Below, piece after piece: positions 37,200-45,502 of a DNA stretch of 64,000 nt. The notes below the pieces were generated by a model that saw nothing but the letters and a program-made list of their open reading frames with translations, did no database searches and was not told the origin of the DNA. Location: assembly GCA_944325175.1 (NCBI GenBank), contig CALUYZ010000001.1, positions 1 to 64,000 of the forward strand, in the 5' to 3' direction. Every line of letters begins with the position of its first letter. Position 1 is the stretch's first letter. The position numbers and the translations under genes are program-made. Source of the DNA: Candidatus Gastranaerophilales bacterium (lineage in GTDB: Bacteria > Cyanobacteriota > Vampirovibrionia > Gastranaerophilales > Gastranaerophilaceae).

Positions 37200-38237
37200 A
37201 TGAAAGCATTAATTTATAATAAAGATTGCGATAAAAAAATAGAATTAGTTGAAATTGAAAAACCAAAAATAATAAGTGATTCTGATGTTATTTTAAAAGT
37301 TACCCTGTCTTCAATTTGCACTTCAGACATTCATATTAAAAAAGGTTTTGTGCCAAGGGCAAAAAACGGAGTTGTTTTGGGGCATGAATTTGTCGGCATT
37401 GTAGATGAAGTTGGCAATGGCGTTAAAAATTTAAAAATAGGCGACAGAGTTGCCGTTAATTGCGAAACCTTTTGTAATGAGTGCTATTTTTGTAAACGTG
37501 GTTTTGTGAATAATTGCATAAATGGCGGATGGGAACTGGGGTGCAGAATAAACGGCGCCCAAGCGGAATATGTAAGAATTCCATACGCAGGCAACGTTTT
37601 ATATAAATTGCCAAACAATGTTACAGACAGAAACGCTTTATTTGTGGGTGATATTTTATCAAGCGGCTATTTTGCCTCTCTTATGTTGGATGTTAATAAG
37701 CAAGATAACGTTGCTATAATTGGTTCAGGGCCTGTTGGAATGTGTGCCATGATGACATTAAGAATTTTTGGTGTTAATAAAATTATTGCAATAGATATAA
37801 ATGAAAAAAGGCTTGAAATAGCAAAAAATAAAGGGCTTGCAGATTATTTCATCAACCCTGATAAGGTTGATATTGAAAAAGAGATTAAAAAAATTGCTCC
37901 CTATGGCGCAGACGGTGTGATGGAAGCAGCAGGCGGAAAAGACACTTTTAATATGGCAATTAAAATTGCAAGACCAAATTCAACAATCGGTATTGTTGCA
38001 ATGTATGAAGAAAATCAAATTTTCCCGCTTCCTGTTTGTTATGGTAAAAATCTAACTTATAAAACAGGCGGTGTGGATGCAATTCATTGCAAGGAATTAA
38101 TTCAATTAATAAGTGAAAATAAAATAAATACAGATTTTCTGATTACAAAATCTTATAAATTTGAAAATATTCTTGAAGCCTATGATGATTTTGAAAATTC
38201 AAAATTAGACACATTGAAAATTGAAATAACCTATTAA
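37200..38237 (+). CDS. Zinc-dependent alcohol/sorbitol dehydrogenase family protein
   Basis: 345-residue medium-chain dehydrogenase. Catalytic zinc ligands C38 (in SSICTSDIH) and GHEFVGIVDEVG; structural zinc cysteines in NCETFCNECYFCKRG with a fourth in NNC. The cofactor fold reads AIIGSGPVGMCAM, followed by IAIDINEKRLEIA, where the Asp after the second strand favours NAD+. It resembles threonine or sorbitol dehydrogenases. The substrate is not determined. It starts two bases after the deaminase stop. Confidence 0.82.
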   Translation: MKALIYNKDCDKKIELVEIEKPKIISDSDVILKVTLSSICTSDIHIKKGFVPRAKNGVVLGHEFVGIVDEVGNGVKNLKIGDRVAVNCETFCNECYFCKRGFVNNCINGGWELGCRINGAQAEYVRIPYAGNVLYKLPNNVTDRNALFVGDILSSGYFASLMLDVNKQDNVAIIGSGPVGMCAMMTLRIFGVNKIIAIDINEKRLEIAKNKGLADYFINPDKVDIEKEIKKIAPYGADGVMEAAGGKDTFNMAIKIARPNSTIGIVAMYEENQIFPLPVCYGKNLTYKTGGVDAIHCKELIQLISENKINTDFLITKSYKFENILEAYDDFENSKLDTLKIEITY

Positions 38238-38270
38238 AATCTTTATAATAAATTAAAAAAGGGGTTTTTT

Positions 38271-38918
38271 ATGAATAAAAAAATTTTTTGGGATATAACT
38301 TATGGAGTTTACGTTGTTTCTTCGGTTGATAAAAATAAGCCCGTAGGGTGTATTATAAATACAGCGGTTCAATTAACGGAAAATAAAATAGGCATTTGTT
38401 TAAACCATAATAACTATACAAATTCCGTTATAAAAGAAAATAAAAATTTTGCTCTCACGATTTTGTCTGAAAAAACAAACCCTAATATAATTTCAACTTT
38501 TGGGTTTACATCAAGCAAGGATAAAAATAAATTTGAAGGTTTTGAATACAAATTAATAGATAATCTTCCCGTTCTTTTGAATTCTAAAGGCTATATAGCT
38601 TTAAAAATGGTAAATTCAATAGAACTTGAAACCCACACATTTTTTATAGGTGAAGTTATAGATGGTGATGTTTTCAATGAAGATATTCCAATGACATATA
38701 AATATTACCATGATGTTATCAAAGGAAGGGCGCCAAAGGCAGCGCCTACATATATTGCGCCTGATGAATTAAATGAGCCGATAAAAAATGGCAAAAGGTT
38801 CAGATGCAAAGTTTGCGGATATATTTATGAAGGCAATATAGAAAAAGAGCCGCCAAATTTTGTTTGCCCCGTCTGCAAACAGCCAAAATCCGCTTTTGAA
38901 GAAATACTTTATGCGTAA
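38271..38918 (+). CDS. Flavin reductase-rubredoxin fusion (high-molecular-weight rubredoxin)
   Basis: Residues 1-160 form a FMN-binding split barrel of the flavin-reductase-like type (TYGVYVVSS, GCIINTAVQ, NFALTILSE, HTFFIGEV). Residues 170-215 are a rubredoxin with two CxxC pairs, RCKVCGYIYEG and FVCPVCKQPKSAFE. The same fusion (Hrb) in anaerobes feeds electrons from NADH to flavodiiron proteins that remove O2 or NO. No flavodiiron gene is in the window. GGGG lies six bases before the ATG. Its last ten bases overlap the 3' end of the facing protease gene. Confidence 0.85.
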   Translation: MNKKIFWDITYGVYVVSSVDKNKPVGCIINTAVQLTENKIGICLNHNNYTNSVIKENKNFALTILSEKTNPNIISTFGFTSSKDKNKFEGFEYKLIDNLPVLLNSKGYIALKMVNSIELETHTFFIGEVIDGDVFNEDIPMTYKYYHDVIKGRAPKAAPTYIAPDELNEPIKNGKRFRCKVCGYIYEGNIEKEPPNFVCPVCKQPKSAFEEILYA

Positions 38919-39739
38919 TATTCTTCCAGATAACCGGCTTGTTCCGATAAACTTGTGTCAACAACAGAAAAATCATATTTGCCAAGGTTTTTGGCTAAAT
39001 CTTTAATTGAAACTTTGATGCTTTCTGATGTGTCCCAAGGGTTTACAAGCTCCATATAGTTTGAATTAACCGATTTAACGGCATAGGCATGGTCGTCTTC
39101 AAGCTTTCCAAAACCTTCTCCAACGCCTATTGTCGCACTTGTTGTGTCTTGATTTTGATAATAATAATCTATTAATTCTTTAACTTCATCTTCATCATCG
39201 CCAAGGGCATATTCTACACTGTTTTTTGTGAACAGTTGGTAAAGATAATATGCACTGCCGCCTGTGATGCCATTTATTGTCTCAAGGGGAATTTCACCTT
39301 CTTGTATAAGTTTTTCTGTGGCAAGTTCAATTAAAAGCATATCATCGTCGCCTGTCGAATATTTGCTTTGAATAAAACCAAGACCGCTTAAAAAGCTGCT
39401 TTTATTTGCATTTTCAAGTTCTTCTTCTGTTATTTTATAAGTTTTATCAACGCCCTTAAAAGAAACATTGTATGAACCGTCAGAGTTTTTTGAAATTGCA
39501 TTTTGAATTAAATTTTCACCCTCATCTGTATATGAAAGGGATAAAATGCCTGAAATCAGCCAACAATCGCCAGAGTTACCTTGAAAAACAGCTTCGTCAA
39601 TTAAGCCGTTAACCCCTTTGTCTTCATTAAAAAGACCTGAAAAAGTTTCATTCAGACTTGAAACTTTTCTTTTGCTATGCCCTTTTAAATCCGGTTTTTG
39701 GTCATAATATTGATTATTTATGCCAAAATTATAGCTCAT
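38909..39739 (-). CDS. Calpain-like cysteine protease (family C2)
   Basis: 276 residues, essentially one papain-like domain of calpain type. The catalytic Cys lies in QGNSGDCWLISGILSL (about residue 58), the His in DDHAYAVKSV (about 220) and the Asn in ELVNPWDTS (about 237). All three are in the calpain context (QGxxGDCW, HAY, NPW). The domain is preceded by a 50-residue polar tail and has no signal peptide. Calpains are sporadic in bacteria. The N-terminal MSYNFGINNQYY may belong to the short-motif group described for other proteins here. AAGGGAAA precedes the start. Confidence 0.82.
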   Translation of the reverse strand: MSYNFGINNQYYDQKPDLKGHSKRKVSSLNETFSGLFNEDKGVNGLIDEAVFQGNSGDCWLISGILSLSYTDEGENLIQNAISKNSDGSYNVSFKGVDKTYKITEEELENANKSSFLSGLGFIQSKYSTGDDDMLLIELATEKLIQEGEIPLETINGITGGSAYYLYQLFTKNSVEYALGDDEDEVKELIDYYYQNQDTTSATIGVGEGFGKLEDDHAYAVKSVNSNYMELVNPWDTSESIKVSIKDLAKNLGKYDFSVVDTSLSEQAGYLEEYYA

Positions 39740-39806
39740 TAATTTCCCTTATAAACTCCTATAAGTTAATAAAGGTTTTTTGTTTAAAAAAATTGCCAAT
39801 AATCAG

Positions 39807-40646
39807 TTATCGCTTTGTGGTTTTAATAATTGATTTTGTCATTCTGTCTTGCCTTGAGGCAGATAATATATTTCTTAATTTCATAATTGCTTGAGCATGA
39901 AGCTGGCAAACCCTTGATTCTGAAACGTTTATGGCTTCCCCTATTTCTTTTAAAGTCATGTTTTCATGGTAATAAAACACCAAAAGCATCCTCTCTCTTT
40001 CAGGAAGCCTTTTTAAGGCACGTTCCAATTCGAGTTTGGCATCTTTTTTTTCTGCTGCTTCTTCAGGGCGTTCGCTTTTTGAGTCTTCAATGGTATCAAT
40101 AATTTCAACAGATTCATCCCCTAAATTTTTCTTATCATAAAGGGAATCAATTCCTGTATCTTGTGCTAAAATTTCATCAACTTTTTCTTTTTCTAAGCCC
40201 AGTTTGTCCGCCACCTCTTGATTTGTAGGTGTTCTTCCAAGCTCAATCTTTAATGTGTTTATTGTTTCTTTAACTTCTTTTATTTTTTTTCTTACAGTTC
40301 TTGGAAGCCAGTCATTGGCTCTTATTTTGTCAATAATAGCGCCTCTTATTCTCATAAGCGCATAGGTTTCAAATTTTGCACCTCTATCGGGCGAATATTT
40401 TTCAACGGCATCAATTAAGCCTTCTACACCATAGCTTGCAATGTCTTCATAGGAAAAGCTCGGTGGCAAATTCACCTTAATTCTGCCTATAACATAGCGG
40501 GTGAGATAAATATATTGAACAATGAGTTTATCTCTTGCGGTTTTATTATTTCTGTTCTGATGATATTCCATCCATAATTGTGCCAATTCCTCATCAGAAA
40601 CACGAACAACCTTTCTATAGGAATCTGTTTCAAAATTCTCGCTCAT
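39807..40646 (-). CDS. fliA: Sigma factor FliA (sigma-28 type)
   Basis: 279-residue sigma factor of the FliA/WhiG group. YIYLTRYVIGRIKVNLPPSF, then YGVEGLIDAVEKYSPDRGAK and ALMRIRGAIIDKIRANDWLP (the Arg-rich 2.4 region and DW.PR of FliA) are diagnostic. Region 4.2 reads MTLKEIGEAINVSESRVCQL. It should drive late flagellar genes, which fits the hook/rod cluster at 10.6-12.6 kb. No anti-sigma factor gene is next to it. Confidence 0.88.
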   Translation of the reverse strand: MSENFETDSYRKVVRVSDEELAQLWMEYHQNRNNKTARDKLIVQYIYLTRYVIGRIKVNLPPSFSYEDIASYGVEGLIDAVEKYSPDRGAKFETYALMRIRGAIIDKIRANDWLPRTVRKKIKEVKETINTLKIELGRTPTNQEVADKLGLEKEKVDEILAQDTGIDSLYDKKNLGDESVEIIDTIEDSKSERPEEAAEKKDAKLELERALKRLPERERMLLVFYYHENMTLKEIGEAINVSESRVCQLHAQAIMKLRNILSASRQDRMTKSIIKTTKR

Positions 40647-40783
40647 TTAATATTTTCTCTTTCCCCAAATAAAGTCTTAATAATTGTTAACAATTATATT
40701 CTACAAAAGTGAATTCGCTTTGACTTCATTTATAAGTATGAAAAGAGAAAAATTATCTAATATTTATGGTGTAACTTCAAAAA

Positions 40784-40806
40784 AAGAGGGCTTAATTTGC
40801 CCTCTT
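40784..40806 (-). terminator. Terminator of the HsdR-N nuclease gene
   Basis: AAGAGGGC and GCCCTCTT around a short loop, followed on the minus strand by a run of T; it directly follows the stop codon. Confidence 0.8.
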
Positions 40807-41859
40807 TTATTTTTTGGCTGTTGCCAATATTTCATTAACTCTTTCTTTTAGCTGCTTTTCAAATCTAAATATCGAATTAACACAATCTATAGGTATTTTT
40901 TGTTCTTTGTTTTCATCCAAAAATGCTATATATTTTTGGCTTCTATTAAAATAAAGCCTACATACAGTTTTTCTAATATTATCATCTAGCAATATATTGA
41001 AATAGCTTGAATTGTCTCTATATGTTACGCGATTAATGTCGATTGTTTCATTCAAAATACTTTTGATTATTGCATATCCTTCAAGCTCTTCCAATGTTGT
41101 CACTACATCGTTTTTTTTGTCCTTTTCTTCTGATTTTGAATTAAGGCTAAAATCCAATGATGTTTTCATTACTTTGGACATAAATAGGTTAAATGCTTCT
41201 ATAGTGGTTTTTTTATGTTTTTCTATAACCTTTGCTGTCTTAATACCGTCAAAAATGCCTGATTTATCCAATAAATATCTTACAAATTCATCCGAAGGGT
41301 TTCTATATTCTTTTTCAATAACCTCTTCAAACTGCTTGATATATTTTAAATCACCAGCATTTGAAAAAGCTTTATCAATATCAAAATTTTCTTTGCAAAA
41401 TTCAGATAATGTATCAATCTGATTTTCTTTAAAATCGAACAAATTGAATGTAAAAAATGGTTCCTTATCTAAAACATTTGTTTCTTCAACATCGGAGAAA
41501 AACTTATACACAATTCCATTTGTCAATATAATAAACTTTGCTTTAGAAGCGGTAAAATATTTAAATAATTGACCGGCATGCTTTTTCACATCTAATTTAT
41601 CATTTTCAACTTTTTTACATTCTATAAGTATTACCGGACTATTATCTTTTAATATTGCATAGTCCACTTTTTCGTCTTTTTTAAACCTTGAGTCAGCAAT
41701 ATATTCAGGTACTACTTCGAGCGGGTTAAAAACATCATAACCAAGTGCGTTCAAAAACGGCATCACTAAAGCATTTTTTGTTGCTTCCTCTGTCTTTAAA
41801 TTGTCTTTTAGTCCCAAAGCCCTTTCTTTGAGTTGATTAATTTTTTCTAAAAATTCCAT
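40807..41859 (-). CDS. HsdR N-terminal-type restriction nuclease, stand-alone
   Basis: 350 residues. The first 190 match the PD-(D/E)XK domain at the start of type I restriction subunit R: TKNALVMPFLNALGYDVFNP, KVDYAILKDN and PVILIECKKV carry the D...ExK active site, then HAGQLFKYF. The motor domains of HsdR are missing. The remaining 160 residues end in a small domain of unknown role. No methylase or specificity gene is adjacent. It may be an orphan defence nuclease of type IV style. AAAAGG precedes the ATG. Confidence 0.75.
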   Translation of the reverse strand: MEFLEKINQLKERALGLKDNLKTEEATKNALVMPFLNALGYDVFNPLEVVPEYIADSRFKKDEKVDYAILKDNSPVILIECKKVENDKLDVKKHAGQLFKYFTASKAKFIILTNGIVYKFFSDVEETNVLDKEPFFTFNLFDFKENQIDTLSEFCKENFDIDKAFSNAGDLKYIKQFEEVIEKEYRNPSDEFVRYLLDKSGIFDGIKTAKVIEKHKKTTIEAFNLFMSKVMKTSLDFSLNSKSEEKDKKNDVVTTLEELEGYAIIKSILNETIDINRVTYRDNSSYFNILLDDNIRKTVCRLYFNRSQKYIAFLDENKEQKIPIDCVNSIFRFEKQLKERVNEILATAKK

Positions 41860-41928
41860 GTTATAAACCTTTTAAACATTCATAAAGATTATAATACAAT
41901 AATATGCTCATTGTTTACAAGTGCAACT

Positions 41929-44211
41929 TTAGTCTTCGTATTTGTATATTTTAAATTCTGCGGGATTTAAAATATTTATGTCAATTTCATTTTCGATTAA
42001 GTTTTCGAGAGGTTTTTCGACCAAAATGCATTTTTGAAGTTCGTCATAATCGAATTCAAAATATGATTTTAATTTTCTTCCCTTAAAGGTTACTTTGTTG
42101 TTGTATATGGTTTCGCCTCTAACGGTTTCAATCCAAGATAAGCCTTCTTCGTTATTAAATTGCATTTTTTCTGTCGGGTTTTTGTAGTTTGCAATAATTA
42201 ATAATGACCCAAAAGCTGAATTTATTTCCCAATAACAAAGACCGTTTTCTTTTTCTTCTAAAAGCTTTGCTTTGCCTGTTGAAACTATTTTTGAGTGTTG
42301 AACAAAGTAATTAATTGCGTTAAATTTTTCGTAAAAACTCCAATTAACGTTTCTTTTCATTGAAACTTCGTTGCCGATTACATATTCAATGCCTCTTTGA
42401 GTAAAGCTTTCATCTCCGTCTATATAAAGGCATGGTCTGTTTGCAAATTGACCGCCAGGTAAGAATTTATATTTAAACCATTTGAATAAGGCGCCCTTTT
42501 CGCCTAATTGCCCGGGGTATCTGTCTATTGCTTCAAATTCGCCGTCTTGATTGTTGTATGTTTTTAAAATTGAAAGACGGTTGCCTTTTGTGGCTTCTTT
42601 AAAATTGTAATCTTCAAGGAATTTGTTGTCTTTAATAATTTGTTTTGGGGTTTTGGATGATTGAGAAACTATGTCGTTACCCCAAAGAAGGTCAAAGTTC
42701 ATATCTTTGTGGTATTCCTTGTAATAATTATCCCAAAGCATATATTCAGCCAATGTAGCAAAATAAGGAACATTTTTCTTTAAATTGGAATTTACTTTGC
42801 CTAAAACTTTCTTTGGAATTCTATAGCTTATGGGAGTTCCTTTTTGTTCCGATAGATTATCTACAATATGATCTATATGATCAACCCTAAAACCGTCAAA
42901 ATTGTATTCTTTTTGAAGTTTAGCCGTGTAGTTTATGTAAAAATCAATAACTTTGTCATTATATTTGCCGTTTTCAAGGTAGACAAAATAATATGGTGTT
43001 TGACAATCAAGGTTTGCAAATTTTGAAACATCTTGCATTTTATAGTCGAAATGCTTGTAGATTGGATATTCTTTTGTGTTATTCATTTTTTCAAAAACAG
43101 GAATTCCTGAAGAACACCAAGCGCCACCCGGCATTGACCAATAGCCATTTTGAATAAGAGCATTTATTATGTCTTTTTGACAAATTATATCTTCTTCTTT
43201 TGTAATTTTTTTGCCGTTAGTGGTTTCAATTAAATTGTGAACTTCTTTTACAAGTTCTTCTTGAACATTTTTCATTGAAGCTTCATTTGCAATTTTGATT
43301 TTAATATCATGCATATAAAGCTCAACTGTTTCTAAAATAGGTTTTTCATTTTCAAAATAAATTTCATCCGAACCGTTTAAGATATTGACATATTTATTTC
43401 TGACATTATCAATTTCATCTTCATTGAATTTATTTGAAGCTTTAATTTCAGAAATAATATTATCTAATGCTGTTGTATATTTGTTTATTAAAGTTTTAAT
43501 GTTTGCCCACCTTGCAACGCAGGGGTTTGCTAAAACGATTTTTGAAAATCTTCCCGTTTGAGGAAGAATGTCATAAATAACGGGATGCCCTGCTAATTGT
43601 GCCAAATTGATAAACAACTGAACCTGTTCTTTTGCGCTTAGCCCAAAGAATTTAGCAAGTTTTTCATCTTCCATATTGGGGCTTATTTCAGAAGATGTAG
43701 GAAGATAAGCACAGCCAAATTCCCTCGGGTGAAAAGGAAGAAGATAAATCGTATCTGCTAAAATGTTTAAACTTTTGTTCCCTTTTGGCAAACAAACAAC
43801 TTGTGCTAACCATTGAATAAAAGTTGCGCATTTAGATGAAACATTTCCGTTTCCAAGTGCAGATAAAGATAAAAGTTTTATGTTATGCCCTTCTTTTTTA
43901 AACCAGTCTGAATTTTTAAGTTTTCTTCTCGCTAAAACCGACGGATTTGTATAATTTATAAATTTTGAATTCTTATAAACACCTTCGTTTTCAAAAATTT
44001 TAACCAAAGCATAAATAACTTCCCCGTCAGTCAACTCTTCAAGGGCTTTATAGTGAGGATAAGGAATGTAGCCGAATTTATCCAGTGTTTCATCTAAATA
44101 TTTTTTTCTCTCTTCACTGACTTCGTTAATGCCATATATTTGCAATAACTTTGGAAAAAGTTCTTTTATATCAAAAGAAGTAAAAACATTTTTTTGAAGT
44201 AAACTCAGCAT
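41929..44211 (-). CDS. GH13-family alpha-glucan enzyme
   Basis: About 760 residues. The catalytic nucleophile region FDGFRVDHIDHI and the acid region FATLAEYMLWDN fit GH13 regions II and III, and GNDIVSQS could be region IV. A long N-terminal part (1-330) includes a second set of barrel strands (HPVIYDILPQTG, region I-like) and a helical insertion of about 100 residues. The C-terminus is a beta domain. The substrate is unknown; no signal peptide is seen, so it should act on cytoplasmic glucan or oligosaccharide. The ATG at 44211 has GGAG six bases before it; in-frame starts at 44232 and 44247 are weaker. Confidence 0.75.
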   Translation of the reverse strand: MLSLLQKNVFTSFDIKELFPKLLQIYGINEVSEERKKYLDETLDKFGYIPYPHYKALEELTDGEVIYALVKIFENEGVYKNSKFINYTNPSVLARRKLKNSDWFKKEGHNIKLLSLSALGNGNVSSKCATFIQWLAQVVCLPKGNKSLNILADTIYLLPFHPREFGCAYLPTSSEISPNMEDEKLAKFFGLSAKEQVQLFINLAQLAGHPVIYDILPQTGRFSKIVLANPCVARWANIKTLINKYTTALDNIISEIKASNKFNEDEIDNVRNKYVNILNGSDEIYFENEKPILETVELYMHDIKIKIANEASMKNVQEELVKEVHNLIETTNGKKITKEEDIICQKDIINALIQNGYWSMPGGAWCSSGIPVFEKMNNTKEYPIYKHFDYKMQDVSKFANLDCQTPYYFVYLENGKYNDKVIDFYINYTAKLQKEYNFDGFRVDHIDHIVDNLSEQKGTPISYRIPKKVLGKVNSNLKKNVPYFATLAEYMLWDNYYKEYHKDMNFDLLWGNDIVSQSSKTPKQIIKDNKFLEDYNFKEATKGNRLSILKTYNNQDGEFEAIDRYPGQLGEKGALFKWFKYKFLPGGQFANRPCLYIDGDESFTQRGIEYVIGNEVSMKRNVNWSFYEKFNAINYFVQHSKIVSTGKAKLLEEKENGLCYWEINSAFGSLLIIANYKNPTEKMQFNNEEGLSWIETVRGETIYNNKVTFKGRKLKSYFEFDYDELQKCILVEKPLENLIENEIDINILNPAEFKIYKYED

Positions 44212-44502
44212 TTTTTCTCCTACTTTTTTCATTCTTAAATCAAACAAAAAGGGGTTTTTATTATTTCAATACATTGATATTAGCATAAAATATATATAGC
44301 GTATCTTATTTTTAGATATTTTTTAAGTAATGTAAAGAGATGAAAAATAATATTTTTATTTTAGACTTGAATGTATTTTTTTATATGATACGATATTCTG
44401 GTGGCTTGATAATTAAACCACAAAAAAGCACAGCTGCGGAGCTTTAATTCAAAAGTATCACTCCTTGAATTAGACAGGCGAAAATTCCGTAGGGTGAAGC
44501 AA
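44212..44502. other. Upstream region of the GH13 gene, no gene seen
   Basis: AT-rich until about 44400, then passes into the repeat island. Open frames here are by-products of the repeats and lack ribosome binding sites. Confidence 0.5.
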
Positions 44503-44932
44503 AAAAGTTTGAAAATTGAATAGATTATCGGGATGTAGCAGGGTCTCCCATGAAAAAGGTTGATAACCTTTTGAATGGGGCAGGCGGCGGATTTTACGGA
44601 GTGCGAAGCGCAAGCGAAGGCACGCGGTAGCGAGGGCATAAGCGAATGAAGGCGAAAGCAAATGAGCGACTTGCCCGAGTGAAGTAAAATCCAAGAAAAT
44701 GGAGAGCGTAAGCTCGATGGAGCCGTTTCGCAAAGAATACCCAAGCTGCGCCTGAAAAGTTTGAAAATTGAATAGATTATCGGGATGTAGCAGGGTCTCC
44801 CATGAAAAAGGTTGATAACCTTTTGAATGGGGCAGGCGAATGGAGAGCGTAAGCTCGATGGAGCCGTTTCGCAAAGAATACCCAAGCTGCGCCTGAAAAG
44901 TTTGAAAATTGAATAGATTATCGGGATGTAGC
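44503..44932 (+). repeat. Repeat island with three copies of the tRNA-Pro upstream flank and 5' end
   Basis: Unit A (84 bp) occurs at 44503-44586 and 44755-44838; its first 37 bases recur at 44896-44932, where they run into the real tRNA-Pro. Each A contains CGGGATGTAGC, the tRNA acceptor strand and start of the D arm, then departs from the tRNA. Unit B (57 bp, TGGAGAGCGTAAGCTCGATG and onward) occurs at 44698-44754 and 44839-44895, so B+A form a 141-bp tandem repeat. The island is more G+C-rich than its surroundings. Confidence 0.85.
44588..44694. repeat. Possible MITE-like element with short terminal inverted repeats
   Basis: GGATTTTAC near 44589 and GTAAAATCC near 44684 face each other across about 100 bp of GC-rich sequence with many GCGAAG/GCGAAT-like steps. 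No coding capacity. The inverted ends are seen; mobility is inferred. Confidence 0.4.
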
Positions 44933-44995
44933 GCAGCTTGGTAGCGCACCTCGCTTGGGACGAGGGGGTCGCAGGTTCGAATCCTGTCATCCCGA
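44922..44995 (+). tRNA. tRNA-Pro (TGG)
   Basis: 74 nt. Acceptor CGGGATG/CATCCCG, anticodon stem CCTCG/CGAGG around CTTGGGA, T loop GTTCGAATC. A T run follows at 44996. Two truncated copies of its 5' end lie upstream. Confidence 0.93.
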
Positions 44996-45013
44996 TTTTT
45001 TGTTGCCTATTAT

Positions 45014-45060
45014 TTGACAAAAATCTTTCATTCTTTATTATTATGTTAGGTCTACCTAAC
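45014..45060 (+). promoter_or_regulatory. Consensus promoter with palindromic operator-like site
   Basis: TTGACA (45014-45019), 16-bp spacer, TATTAT (45036-45041), followed by the perfect palindrome GTTAGGTCTACCTAAC (7-bp arms, 45045-45060) over the expected transcription start near 45048. This placement fits repressor control of the gene at 45079. Confidence 0.6.
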
Positions 45061-45078
45061 AAGATGAAAGGTTTAAAT

Positions 45079-45411
45079 ATGCTTATTTTAAAAGCACTGT
45101 TGTCAGGTTTTATAATACTTTTAATTACCACAGTTGCCAAAAAGACATCTTTGCTTGGCGGAATTGTTGCAATGATGCCTTTTAATATTATATTTTCTTT
45201 AATTTGTTTAAATTATGAAAAAAACGACCCAAATCTTCTTTGGAGTTTTTCAAAATCTGCACTTTTTGGGGTTTTTCCGACAATATTTTTTCTTATAATT
45301 TTCACTTTTTTCCTTCAAAAAAATTTCAAATTTTCCAGTGCGCTCTTTATTTCAGTTTTGTTTCTTGGAATGATTGCTTTTTTGCAATATAAACTTTTAA
45401 AAAATTTTTAA
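45079..45411 (+). CDS. Small integral membrane protein (DUF3147-like)
   Basis: 110 residues with four predicted membrane helices: about 3-19, 24-42, 52-75 and 85-105. The TSLLGGIVAMMPFNIIFSL segment (Gly-Gly then small residue-Pro) fits the pattern of small four-helix DUF3147 membrane proteins. Function unknown. The ATG at 45079 has AAAGG seven bases upstream; in-frame ATGs at 45043 and 45064 are possible but the first overlaps the operator-like palindrome. Confidence 0.6.
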   Translation: MLILKALLSGFIILLITTVAKKTSLLGGIVAMMPFNIIFSLICLNYEKNDPNLLWSFSKSALFGVFPTIFFLIIFTFFLQKNFKFSSALFISVLFLGMIAFLQYKLLKNF

Positions 45412-45502
45412 AATTAAATTTTATAATGAATAATTACGCCGGTTTTTGCTTGTGAATTTATATTTCAAAGTTTTTATATAAAATGCACCTATTTTTTAAT
45501 GC

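Noticed and set aside
44361-45140. Two long overlapping minus-strand frames with internal repeats
   Set aside because: They run through the repeat island and the tRNA-Pro gene in antisense; the repeated peptides merely reflect the DNA repeats.
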